From Caenorhabditis remanei (lineage: Eukaryota; Nematoda; Chromadorea; Rhabditida; Rhabditidae): a DNA stretch of 64,000 nucleotides. The stretch lies in the NCBI RefSeq assembly GCF_010183535.1, contig NC_071329.1, forward strand, positions 3,534,001 through 3,598,000, given 5' to 3'. This document shows positions 12,701 to 23,100 of the stretch, one piece after another (position 1 is the stretch's first letter; every line of letters begins with the position of its first letter). Made by a program: the position numbers and the translations under genes. The notes under the pieces were generated by a model. The model did no database searches. It was not told the DNA's origin and saw only the letters and a program-made list of their open reading frames with translations.

Positions 12701-15700
12701 GTAACTCGCGTCAAAATGAATATTATGAGCTGAAAAATATACCAAAATGTAGATCACGACGAGTTCTATGTCACTGGCATACTACGGGCTGGATGACTAT
12801 TCGTTAATGCGCCGCGGGCCGGGAACAAAGTGCCAAAAAAACGCGAAAATTGCCAAAAAAGCCATTCTAGCCCGGCCCGCGGCACATTAACGAATAGCCA
12901 TCCGGCCCGTAGTGGGTCACGGACATGGAACTTGTCGAGATCTACATTTTGGTATATTTTTCAGCCCATAATATTCATTTTGACGCGAGTTACGAGCCGG
13001 CCCGGTTTGCAAGTATGCTGCGCCCGAAATAGAACCGCCCAAATCATAACTGAAACAAATCAGAACCGATTGAAACATGGTTAAACGTTAAGCCAGTAGA
13101 CCTAGATTTGCCGGTTCTGATTCGTACCAGTTCTGATCCGGGCGGTTCTAACTTGGATAGTTCTGACTTGGGCAGCACTCATAGGTTAAACTATTTTGCT
13201 CGCGCAAATTTCACTTCCATAGTGAAATGTATCGCATAAAGTGGCAGCAGAAGATTTTCTTGAGAAAAAATCAGGTTTTCATGATAAAGCCGGTGAGTAG
13301 GACAGTCATGGGGGGATAGCTAGACATGTAGCTGTACAAAAATTTTCATTGTAAAAATTATGGTGCCAAGGTTTTATGTGATAATGTTATTGAGAAGCTA
13401 GACGAGAAAGAAATATGATGAACATATATAAATTTGGAGTCGGTCTCTATGAACTAGAAAACGAATGCAAAAGAAATTTAGGCCACCAACTTTTTTACAG
13501 GATCCATGATTCAAGGTTTCGCATCGTCTGAGATTACCACTGACAGGGGTTACACCTGACAGAGCTACAGTAACTTTTATAGGTAGCTCCGCCCACACTC
13601 TTCCAGACAAGGTTTCATTATTTAACAACATGAACTCTAAACCTTTAATTAAAACCGCCACTCCAAGATAAACAACTTAAAGTTTTCGAATCATGACGAA
13701 TCTTATAAGATTTATAGTCTCCTATTGAAAAAATGAGAAAAAAAGCGACGTCTCAATATTTTCGGCGCTGTGTGACTTCACGACGGAGACAGCCAAAGGG
13801 GGAGCCGTCGTGGTTGCCTTTTCTTCATTATTCCCCAACGTTTCCATGGTAACCCAGAGAAAAAAAGGGGGCTTCTGTTATCAAATCTATTTTGTGTCCA
13901 GTCCCCCCTTCAAAACAGCACACAGCCACTGACTATGCCAGTCAACCAACCAGAAGTGTCTTTCTCTTTGCTCGGCTAGTTCCGTAATTGGCTTCGTGTC
14001 CGGTTCGCATTTGACAAGCGTATCTTTTGAGTTGTGAAGTTTGGAAAATTGGTAAGAAACATTTTAAAAGTTTTTTGGACTCTCACTTTTGAAAGTGTGT
14101 CGCAACGTTCCATGCAATCCTATCTTTTCGAAATATTAGCATGTTATAGAACAAATCTAGACCTTCATTTTTGTAGTTGATAACTTTTTTGTACGGGCGG
14201 CTCTTACGAAGTTATGGGCATTGGAACTTCACAAGTCCACAAAATGCTTGTTTAGCCTAATTCAGAATGCTTCCTTAAGCCCAAAACTTTTAGAGATTGA
14301 AAAACAAGCCTAGAGTTACATTCGTGTAGTTGACACGTTTTCAGTAAGGGGGCGGTCCTTAGAGAGTTAAAGGCTAGGCTACTGTCATGGTGCCAGGTAA
14401 GAAATTCTGTGTATGCTTCTTTAAGCCCAAAATTTTTAGAGATTAAGAAACAAGCCTAGAGTTATAGTACCGCTCAAAAATATATTAAATTTTGCCTTTT
14501 TCAGTTGAAATTGCCCAACTTTGGAAGTGTGTCGTGGTAATACTGATTGTCCCATCAAGTAGATTCTTAATGGATCATACAAATCAAAGGTAGAACTCCA
14601 TTTTTGTAGTTGACAACTTTTTTGTACGGACACTCCCCAGCAAGTTACATATCGTCGAAGTAATTTGTCCCTCAAATCATCCCATTTCAGTGCAAAATAG
14701 TGCGATTTTTCAGCTGTCCCCTTAAAATGACCATAACTCTTTAGGGAGTGCCCGTACAGAAAAGTTGTCAACTACAAAAATGGAGCTCTACTTTTGATCT
14801 GTACGATCCATTAAAAATCAACTTGATGGGACAATCAGTAAAACCATGACACACTCTCAAAGTCGGACCTTTTCAACTGAAAAAACCAAAACTTAATATA
14901 CTTTTGAGCGGTACTGTACACTTTTGTGGCTGACAAATTTTCAGTAAGGGAGCGGTTCTTAAATAGTTATGTACGCTTGTGTTCAAGCCTATACCTACTA
15001 GAACAACGTTTAGTCTACTGTCACGGTGTCACGTATAATCCATGAGGCTTAAAATTCTGTGAGTATATAAAACAGGTCCTACATAATATATTTCAGTAGA
15101 CAGTTTTTTGTAAGGGCAGTAGGAAGTTATAGACGTTTGAAGGCGGATCCATACTGAATTTTGAACAAAAATTTTGAACAAGTTTGATCACCACATACTA
15201 ACACAATTGTCGTGGTGGGACCATAATTAATAGAATGGCACCCTGTATTGTGACTTGTGACTGTACCAAGGGAATATAATAATTAAGCTAGTGAATATGT
15301 AATGTGTGGAAAGGTGTACTGTCTCAAAATAAGACTATTTTTGGACATTTTCGGACTTTGACCACGTTTTTCTCGAATACCAGGCCTCGAGGACAAAAAC
15401 TGAATACATATTTGGAATCAGCGTTGTCTCAGCTTTCCAATGATATAGGTCACGTCCTATATCTCCAGACCGAGTCGAGGGCCTTCCCTAGTTAGTTCTA
15501 GAAATGTAGCACTTTGTATTATTAGCACGGCACGCCACTTACAACTGCTCTAACGCTCTAACCAAAACCACAGAAAATTACGTGTTAGGTTCAAGATGGC
15601 CTCACTAAATTTCCCTATAACTCCAAAATTTTGTACCCATACTATACAAGTCTAGAGCTACACATTTTTGTAGTTGACCACTTTTTTGTACAGAGCGTTC

Positions 15701-18700
15701 CTGGACATCCTCCCTCATATTTAAACTGGCCTATAACTCTCTAGGGTGGTTCCGTACAAAAAAGTGGTCAACTACAAAACTGAAGGTCTTAACTTGAGGA
15801 ATACAGTCATAGCAATTTTGGTAGAAAAATCTAATGATTTGGATAGTGTGCAGAACTTGGTATATTGTACTGAATATCTATTGTCTGACTTCTTCAAGAA
15901 CCCATAACTTCTTAGGATCAGCTCTTACAAAAAAGTTGTCTACTGCTAAAATGTAGGTCTTGGTTTGGCATCCTTCAATTTCCATGCATTTTTCCAATTC
16001 CCTGACCTACACCCTTTCTTCTTTCAAATCTCAACTTTCCCCAATTCGTTATTTTTTTGCAGAATCTCATCGTCCCCTCCTGTCCTGCTCCAATGTGTGT
16101 GTACTGCTCACTTCATCTTGCTCATTTTGCTCCGCCACCAAAACAAGAAGTCCCCCCTCCCTTACCCATCAACTACATCTCCTCGTCTCGACACCTCCTG
16201 CATAACTTTTATAATTTCATCTTCTCCTCCTGTGTGCCTCACTTATTTTGGTCATTCTCTTCTTCTCACTCGGGTTTTGAATAGGCGAAAAGGAGGAGAA
16301 GAAGAGGGGGACTCCTTTCCTAATTTATGCTCGCGGTGGTCGTCACGACGTCCCCTGAGAGGACCCCAGAAAAGGAACGAAAATTCTGAGCAGAGAAAAG
16401 GAATAGGATATGAGAGGCGGCCTAGGCTGCGAAAGTTAGGCTACCAGGTCATCAACCTTGGGTAGGTGGCCTAGATGGTAAAGTTAGGCCACGACAACAC
16501 TTATCACTGACAGGAGATACAACACCTGGTGGCCTAGAAAACTCCTAGGCCACCATTTCCAACCTAACCACTTACTTCACAACTTCCTCTTCTTTCTTCA
16601 CTTCTTCCACTAACGTCGTTGACTTCACTTCTTCATCTTCTTCTGAAACCGTCGTCTTCACCACCTTGACACTTTCTGATGACGTGCCGCCTTCTGAAGA
16701 CGTGTCCGACTTCTCCGGTGACACCTGATTCTCGACATCTTTTAACTTCTTCCGCCACAACGCGTCGATATCCAGACCTTTACGCTTTTTTGAGGAGGAG
16801 GGAGGCGTCGGGCTGAAATAGGAGAGATTTGGATAAATTTTGAGATTTTGATATGGTTAGAGGTAAGTGCGCTCTATTGACAATTGTTTGAAAATTTGTT
16901 TCTGTGTAAGTGCGCTCCATTGATCAGAACTCGGGTTTTCGTGGTTTTGCAAAACATTGGGATTGCAAACGTGCTCTATCGCTAACTCGTTGAACGCAGA
17001 AACGGTTTGGTTTCAAATGCGCTCTGTTGACAACTTTCATTTCTATGCACGTGCGCTCTACTGATAACAAACGGAATTTTTCAATTTCATCTAAAAAGGT
17101 GGCAGAAAGTGTGCTCCATTGATAAATTTTCAGATAAATTTTAAATGTTCGTTATTATGCAAATGCGCTCTGCTGATACAAATCGAAATTTTGCGGTTTT
17201 ACTTGAAAAATGGGATTTTAGGGATTTTTTCGCAAAGTTTTTGAAATTTGAAATTGTGTAGCTATGCAAATGCGCTCTACTGACAAAACTGAAAATCGCA
17301 GTTTTGAAAAAGCAAAGAGGTCTGCAAGTGCGCTCTACAGCTAATTCCAAAAATTCGGTTTTCAAGATTCTCAATAGAGCGCATTTTGAAAATTCCGAGT
17401 TTTGAATCGAAAATTTAAAAAATGTTTTCACTTTCTATTCTCGTGGCCTAGAAACCCAAATGATGGGATTTCTAGTTCCCCCCCCCCTTCTCACCGGTGG
17501 CCGAACTTTCCGAAACTTCGAAAAAGTTCGGCCACGAGGCGAAAGCTCGTCCACTTCCCCTTCCAGATCAAATGCTCAGCAACTGCGCTCCATCGATAAC
17601 AGGTTTGTATTTTCTCAATTTCCCCCCAATTTTTCGTCGAATAAAGTGATTACAACTTCCCTGTCCCCCAGGTGATTCGCCTAAAAAGTTTTTTTTGTCT
17701 CAATATAACTATCACACTTTTTTTTCGTTGTGTGTGTGTCTTCTTCTTTTTTCGCCTTTTTTGTCGAATCGTTCCCTTCTGATATCGCCCAGTCAAGTGA
17801 AGGTCATCTGTCTTCTTTTTTGTTTCTTATTTCTGTTTCTCTCGAATTGAGACGAAAAAAAAGGGAAAAAAGTGATGGGATATGAAGAGAAGGTGACTGA
17901 TAAGATAACAGTTTCCTCGGCGTTGGTGGTCTTGTGTGGTTTTTGATTTTTAAGGTGATAAAACGGGGGAGGCGGAAGGTTTATATTGGGCCGAGCATGG
18001 TAGTAACAGAAGGTGCACGCGTGGCGCAGGCGGGAACGTGTTGGTGTGGGTTGGGGTTATTGGTTCGAGTTTTGCACGAGATTTTGTTTTTTGGTTTTTT
18101 TTGCAAGGCTATTTTTAAGGTTTTTGGAAAGAAAATTCCGAAAATAGTTGTGCAAGAAAGGTTTCTTACTTGTTTTACCTCGGAAAATGCAATTTTTAGA
18201 GTTTTTATACAAAAAAAGTAGAAAAACTAACGTCTAATTACAAAAAATCGAGTCTCCGCTCTTCTTCCGTAGTAAAAAACACCAAAAACTGGGCGTTATG
18301 GGTACTTGCAAGGTTTTTCAGATTTTGGCAGGTTTTACCACATTTTCAACATGAAAAAACACAAAAATTAGATTCTACACACGGAAAACCCTATTTTCCA
18401 TCTATTTCAGGCACAAATTCCCGGCGACACTACCTTTTATCACCTCTGCAGAAGTCCCGAAAAGCCGCCTACTCTTGTACGACCTGCGCCCTTCAAACTT
18501 TTATCTTCACACTTGGCGCAGGCGGGAACACACCCGTTCGCCACCCCACACATCCCGAGTTCGAGTTTTGCCGCGCGTCACTTCTTTTTTTTCTTTTTGG
18601 TTCTCTTTCCCACAGGTTTCTCCACACTTTCAGACTCACTTCTTCACATTCTTCTCGGCGGCGCTGAGCACACAGCTCGTCGACGGCACCGGCTCCTCAT

Positions 18701-18707
18701 TGGTCAT
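750..18707 (-). CDS. daf-19: DAF-19, RFX-family transcription factor (5' part, runs off the left edge)
   Basis: RFX factor that binds X-box promoters and drives cilium genes in nematode sensory neurons. Exons (minus, 5' to 3'): 18707-18640, 16812-16576, 12408-12143, 10755-10483, 7807-7721, 6160-6076, 3038-2972, 1689-1555, 829-750. All junctions have GT/AG and phases agree (2,2,1,1,1,2,0,0,2), giving 432 residues before the edge. The last exon encodes the start of the RFX DNA-binding domain: VNWLFDNYEIAEGSSLPRC followed by QLYDHYR, residues 407-432. The rest of the domain (PVNAASFGKLIR...) lies outside the window. The N-terminal part is low-complexity: a Lys-rich stretch with KKRKG (about 29-33), acidic and Ser/Thr-rich segments, a Gln run near 170, and a Tyr/Asp-rich segment in exon 4. 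The start was chosen because ATG at 18707 follows a TTTTTCAG acceptor (exon from 18730). The small exons 5-8 rest mainly on phase agreement. Confidence 0.92.
1785..2725. mobile_element. Palindromic element in daf-19 intron 7
   Basis: Outer arms: ATATAGGTCAAGTTTAAGAT with CCAAAATTTTGTA at the left; their complements at 2650-2715 on the right. Several inner inverted copies of GTAGTTGACCACTTTTTTGTAC. No coding capacity. Adjacent 2743-2849 is a MITE of the GCGCTCC/GGAGCGC family. Confidence 0.65.
3237..3283 (-). CDS. Possible second alternative first exon of daf-19
   Basis: ATG at 3283 on the minus strand opens METAFALVWPMNLSS and ends at a CAAG/GTTTGAG donor in phase 2, the phase exon 7 (3038) requires. 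A nested ATG at 3260 (MANEFVIK) ends in phase 0, which would fit exon 8 instead. No convincing splice acceptor lies upstream, so only a promoter-proximal first exon makes sense. It could correspond to the male-neuron short isoform known in C. elegans (DAF-19M), but I cannot recall that isoform's N-terminus. Weak evidence. Confidence 0.25.
3500..3524 (+). repeat. (AGAATC)n simple repeat
   Basis: Four tandem copies of a 6-bp unit in daf-19 intron 6. The surrounding 3540-4070 is not obviously repetitive and holds two GGTTACCAAGAC words 22 bp apart. Confidence 0.8.
7913..7944 (+). repeat. (GA)n(CA)n microsatellite
   Basis: GAGAGAGAGA followed by CACACACACACAC, just upstream (in gene sense) of daf-19 exon 5. 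Confidence 0.85.
8160..8422. repeat. Decayed foldback half, CCCTAG end
   Basis: Right end GAGTTTCCCTAG followed by TAA; interior resembles the arm at 53737-53861. A TACATTTGACG palindrome occurs near 8240-8300. In the intron carrying the alternative first exon. Confidence 0.5.
9057..9132 (-). CDS. daf-19: Alternative first exon of daf-19 (short, DAF-19C-like isoform)
   Basis: Within the intron between daf-19 exons 4 and 5, the minus strand has an ATG at 9132 opening 25 codons (MIAPETLMGKMESFENGGG then TCPRIK) that stop at a GTAAAT donor in phase 1. Exon 5 (7807) needs exactly phase 1, so this exon joins it in frame and would replace the first four exons. An AAAATTCAG acceptor a short way upstream could be a trans-splice site. 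In C. elegans a shorter isoform lacking the N-terminal exons (DAF-19C) is the ciliogenic form; assigning this exon to it is inference from position and phase. Confidence 0.6.
10121..10345 (-). repeat. Minisatellite rich in TTAGGC words
   Basis: On the minus strand the unit is TTTAGGCTTAAGGA, varied with GGCATAAGCA, in about 14-bp steps within a higher-order period. Most units contain TTAGGC, the nematode telomere hexamer. In daf-19 intron 4, 150 bp downstream of exon 4 in gene sense. Confidence 0.8.
11585..12040. mobile_element. Foldback, diverged copy
   Basis: Arms share ATGAGCTGAAAAATATACCA, AATGTAGATCTC and GGCTATTCGTTAA with the better palindrome at 12668-13017. Ends are decayed. Just downstream (gene sense) of daf-19 exon 3. 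Confidence 0.65.
12668..13017. mobile_element. Foldback ATACTTGCAAACCGGGCC with direct-repeat flanks
   Basis: 350-bp palindrome with long arms including GAGCTGAAAAATATACCAAA and ATTCGTTAATGNGCCGCGGG. The 8-bp CTGCGCCC is directly repeated at both edges (12660-12667 and 13018-13025). GC-rich arms, no coding capacity. Confidence 0.85.
13840..13853. promoter_or_regulatory. Perfect palindromic X-box in daf-19 intron 2
   Basis: GTTTCCATGGTAAC matches the canonical palindromic X-box GTTNCCATGGNAAC exactly. It sits in a stretch of about 250 bp (13740-13990) that is not obviously repetitive, unlike its surroundings, and is 1.4 kb upstream of exon 3. It may be an internal enhancer or promoter element used by DAF-19 itself. 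Confidence 0.65.
14465..14916. mobile_element. Palindromic mariner-like MITE, TA TSD
   Basis: Ends TAGTACCGCTCAAAAATATA and complement of CAGTACCGCTCAAAAGTATA, flanked by TA. Inverted GTTGACAACTTTTTTGTACG arms inside. In daf-19 intron 2. Neighbouring 14150-14460 and 15520-15950 carry further inverted GTAGTTGACNACTTTTTTGTAC words. Confidence 0.75.
16865..17595. repeat. GCGCTCYAYTGATAA dispersed repeat cluster
   Basis: About 12 copies of GTGCGCTCTATTGACAA-like words spaced 40-80 bp in daf-19 intron 1, mostly in one orientation. The last copies are CTCAATAGAGCGC (17370) and GCGCTCCATCGATAA (17584). Confidence 0.75.
18014..18080 (+). other. tRNA-like A/B-box unit
   Basis: A box GTGGCGCAGGCGGGAAC (18021 on) and B box GGTTCGAGTTTTG (18062 on). 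A second copy of the same family follows at 18507-18577. Cloverleaf not closed, so not called as a tRNA. Confidence 0.45.
18507..18577 (+). other. tRNA-like A/B-box unit
   Basis: A box TTGGCGCAGGCGGGAAC (18513 on) and B box AGTTCGAGTTTTG (18558 on), near-identical boxes to the copy at 18014-18080 but a different spacer. Only about 60 bp downstream (gene sense) of daf-19 exon 1. Confidence 0.45.
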
Positions 18708-18730
18708 GTCTCTTTTTCTCTATGAGCCCC

Positions 18731-20181
18731 CTGAAAAATGAAATATGAGTGAGAGAGTGGGAGAGAGCAGAGACACGTTGCTATGGAAACCGTAAAACGA
18801 GTGGAAAACAAGGTAGAGGGAGAGGAGAAGGTGGTTGCCTAGGGAGAGAGAGAGTAGAGAGAGAGAGGGAAGGGACGAAACTAAGTTGCTGCGTCGTCGA
18901 TAAAATATGTGCGGGCAGTGTTGGGGTGTGTCTCTCGGTGTCTCCACTCTGCTGTGCCTCTCCCTCTCTCCCCCCTTCCCTCTCACCAGCAATCTCCTTT
19001 TCGTTATTCCCTCGGTTGCCGGGGGGAGTGTACGTGTGCGTGTGAGAGAGTGTCGTTTGTTGTTGGGTCTTCACGGGGAGGAGCAGAGAAACGGCGCTCT
19101 GCGGTCTCTTCTGGTCAGCCGGGTCTCTCGTGTTGTTGAGGAGATGGCGGCTGACGACGGGACGAGGGGAGGAGAAGAGGAGATGTGTGTGTATGTGTGC
19201 GGAAGAAGGGTCCCTTCACTCCCAACAATGGAGATGCTCTCCTGCTAGTTGCCAAGACGCCTCACTGCGCCCCCCTAAGGCGGCTTCTCTAGTTTTGCAC
19301 CAGTGAAAAATTTTAAAACACGATTTTCTCGAAAGTTTTACGAGAAAAGTCTAGAAAATTTTAGGTTTTTAGAATCCTTCAGACCTCCAAAATCCGATCC
19401 CATCATCAGATTTCCGTTTGCACCTTCCCACGCCCCAGAATCGTCGTTTTCCTGCAGACGCCGCCGTTGTCAACCACCAAGATAATGCAAACATGGACCA
19501 TTGAACGCGTGGCGGTCGCCGCACGCAACGCCTCCGACGATGCTCACTCCATATTTTCGTTTTAAAATAATCTATTTTTCAGTCGGTTTTGCGGGGATTT
19601 TAATTAAATTTTTTGTTTTTATAAAGTAAATTGAATTTTGAATCTAAATAATGAGGTTTTGAAGTGAGAAAGATAATTTTGACATGTGAAAAATGACATT
19701 TTGAAATTGGATTTTTGTGAAAAATTGTAATAAATCAAATTTTATGATTTTTTGCACTTTTGAAATTAAAAAAGGTTTTAAAACGTGTTTAGGTTGAAAA
19801 AACATGAAAAATGGCAGAAATCTCAAAAAAATGGCAAAAAATCCGATTTTTACTGATTGAAAACGAATTTTGATAGATTTTCGATAAGTTTTAACCTAAA
19901 ACAATCGCTTTTTGTCATCTCTTTGCACAATTTTTGATTTTTTTGAAAAATATTTTTTCCAATTTTTTGATTTTCCGGTTTAAATTCTGTGTGGAAAGTG
20001 AATTTTTGCACTTTCCACGCCAAAAGTTTGTGAAAAACTTGAAATAACTTCAATTTTCGATGTTTTCAAGACAAAAATCGCCAGTTTTTGCTAATTTATA
20101 CCCAAATTCCTTCGTTTTTTCTCGATTTTTGCTTGATTTTTGCTGAAAAACCACCCAAAACCACCAAATATGTTTCCAGAA
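18731..20181. promoter_or_regulatory. Divergent upstream region between daf-19 and the WBP11 homologue
   Basis: No coding sequence supported. 18731-18900 is rich in GA tracts and carries the X-box. 18900-19270 is CT-rich with several GTTGCC half-sites. 19300-20170 is AT-rich with TTTTTGAAAA-type runs. TGTTTCCAG at 20171-20179, two bases before the WBP11 start codon, is a likely SL1 trans-splice acceptor. Confidence 0.5.
18777..18790 (-). promoter_or_regulatory. X-box (RFX/DAF-19 binding site) in the daf-19 promoter
   Basis: The 14-mer reads GTTTCCATAGCAAC on the daf-19 sense strand and matches RYYNYYATRRNRAC at every position on both strands. It lies 69 bp upstream of the start codon and about 47 bp upstream of the trans-splice acceptor, the usual placement of functional X-boxes in Caenorhabditis ciliary genes. 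This points to direct autoregulation of daf-19. Function is inferred. Confidence 0.75.
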
Positions 20182-23100
20182 ATGCCGTCAATAAGTAAAA
20201 CAAAAAGCGGTGAGCGCTATCGCGCGCCCACCGATCAGGCTCGAAAACAGGACCGAAAAAAAGAGAATAAGCGGAATAAACGAGACAGACAACAGATAAG
20301 ACAGGCGATGGCCAAATTCTGTAATTTGGATGAGACGACGAGTAAACTGTTGGCGTTGGAACGACAGATTCTCGGGCTCGATCCCCAACCGTTTCATATT
20401 GATGTGTTGAGAAAAAAACAGAAAGTTCTACAAGATTCGATTAATAAACGGCGGTTGACACTGCAACAGGGGAAAGAGGAAAACGAGCTGAAAAAGTTCA
20501 ATGAGAAAATTAATGCGTATCAGGCGGATTGCCAGAAATTGGCTCTTCTAGCTCGTAAGTTTTCAAAAAATGCAGTTTTTAAAAAGATTTTGACCTGAAA
20601 AAGTTGATTTTCAAGCTAAAAATCCAATTTTTGAGCCTAAAATTGGGTTTAGACGAGAGAAATCTTATTAGATTGTTAAAAATTGGTATTTTCAGCTCGT
20701 TAGTCCCACATACCGCCCAAAAATGCTCTTCCAGCTTAAAACCCCAATTTTTCACTCCAAAATCCGCTCCGAAGCTAGTTTTAACTCTAAAAATGGGGAA
20801 TTTGAGCAGAAATCTCGATTTTTCGCTGAAAATTAGAATTTTTAGTCTTATTTTAAGCTTTGGAGCTGGTTTTAGTACTCAAATGGTGAGAATTTTGGTC
20901 AAAAACTTGATTTCTGAGGTAAAATCCTCAAAAAATTCATTTATAGGCTCTTTAACAGTAAAAATCCGATTTCAACGACTGAAAACTGATTTTTTCTTCT
21001 CAAAAATGCAAAAATTGTGATTTTTGAGCCAAAAATTTCAGATTTTCTAGTCAAAATCTCAATTTTATACCGAGAATTAAGATTTTTAGTCTTTTTTTGA
21101 GCTTTGGAGCAAGTTTTTGTGCTAAAATCCTCGTTTTGAGCTACTTTTTGCTTCTAGAGCCGGTGTCGGGCTCAAAAATCCATTTTTAGACTTTTTTATA
21201 GTGAAAAATCCGATTTCATCGACTGAAAACTGATTTTTTCTTCTCAAAAATGCGAAAATTGACATTTTTCACCACAAAATGCGCTCTTTAAAGCTCAAAA
21301 TAGGGAATTTGAGCGGAAATCTCGAATTTAGTCCAAAAATTGGGATTTCTAGTCTTATTTTAAGCTTTAGAGCAGGTTTTTGTGCTAAAAAATGAGAATT
21401 TGGGTGTAAAACTGGATTTCTGAACTGAATATCTCAAAAAAAAGTCTTTCTAAACTTTTTTACAGTGAAAAATCCGATTCCAGCGACTGAAAACTGATTG
21501 TTCTGCTCAAAAATGCAAAAATTCACATTTTTAAGTCAAAATTTCAGATTTTTCACTAAAATCCTCGTTTTGATCAACTTTTTAGTTGTAGAGCAGGTTT
21601 TGGGGCTCTAAAATCTATTTCCAGGCTCTTTTGCAGTAAAAAAACCGATTTTTCTGCTCAAAAATGCGAAAATTGACAATTCTGAGCCAAAAATTTCAGA
21701 ATTTTCGGTAAAAATCCATATTTTTTTCCAGAACAAGCGCGTCTCGCTCGTGAAGCCGATCCCGACATGATTCCACTTCCAATGGGTGAAGTATCGATGG
21801 CTGGACCCGACAGGAATAGCCAATTGTTGGCGCCCGCGATGATTAAGTAAAGAAAATCCCTATTTTTGGCAGTTTTCAGTTGAAAATTGGTTTTTTTGAA
21901 AAAAAAAATGACCAAAAACTGAGAATTTTCGTTCGAATTCGATCATTTTGAGCTGAAAATTTGAAATTTTCACTGAAAAAATAGTCAAAAACGACTTTTT
22001 CGGTCCATTTTGCTTGAAATTGGCATCAAAAAGTGGGTGTGGCGTCTCCATAGTTAATTTTTAGGGTTTTTGAGAATTTTGAGTCGAAAAATTTGAAAAT
22101 TTTCACCAAAAACCGAAAAATTCCGATTTTTTAAGCCAAAAACCACAATTTTTATCAGATTTTTCCGCAGAATACTCATTTTTTCAGAGTTTTTGGGCAA
22201 TTTTCAGTTGAAAAATTGATTTTTAGGAGAAAAAATGATGAAAAACTGAGAATTTTCGTTGGAATTCGGTTTTTTTGAACTAAAAATGTCAGATTTTCAC
22301 AAAGAAATAGACTTTTTCAGTCCATTTTGCCGTGTGAAAAGTGGGCGTGGCTTCTCTCATTTTTCAGAGCTTTTGAACATTTTTGAGCCGAAAAATCTGA
22401 CACTTTTCACCAAAAATGAGCCGAAATTGACCAAAAAACCAAAAATTTCCGATTTTTAAGCCAAAAACCACAATTTTTATCAGATTTTTTCCGCAAAAAT
22501 CTCTTTTTTTCAGAATGTTTAAGGCTGTTTTCAATGGAAAAAAAAGCCGAAAATCGAGAATTTTGGTTCGAATTCTGTTATTTTGAGCTTAAAGTCGCAA
22601 CATTTAGCTGAAAAAGGGGGCGTGGCTTCTCCAATATCTCATTTTTTAGAGCTTTTGGACAATTTTGAGTCGAAAAGTCTGAAAATTTAATTAAAAAATA
22701 AGTCAAAATTGACCAAAAAACCCGAGAAATGTCACTGAAAATCTCACATTTTCATTAAATTTTAGTCAAAAACTGACTTTTTTTGCTTCCAGACGCAAAA
22801 AAGGAGGCGTGGCTTCTCCAATATTTTATTTTTTAGTGTTTTTGGCAATTTTCAGTCGAAAAGTCTGAAAATTTGCTTAAAAATATGCCGAAATTGACCA
22901 AAAAACCGAACAATTTCACTGAAAAATTCACATTTTCATTGAAATTTAGTCAAAAACTGACTTTTTTTGCTTCAAAATGCTATAAAAAAGGGCGTGGAAA
23001 TATCTTTTTTTAGTGTTTTTGGCAATTTCGAGTTGAAAAATCTGAAAATTTTTCAGCGAAAATCTCACATTTTGATCAAAATTTGATCAGAAACCCGACG

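Noticed and set aside
18014..18080. True tRNA gene
   Set aside because: A and B boxes are present but no 7-bp acceptor stem or anticodon stem can be drawn; the same holds for the other tRNA-like units.
20604..21020. 138-codon ORF after WBP11 exon 1
   Set aside because: Low-complexity intron sequence (GAATTTTTAG words); phase-correct splicing goes to 21732.
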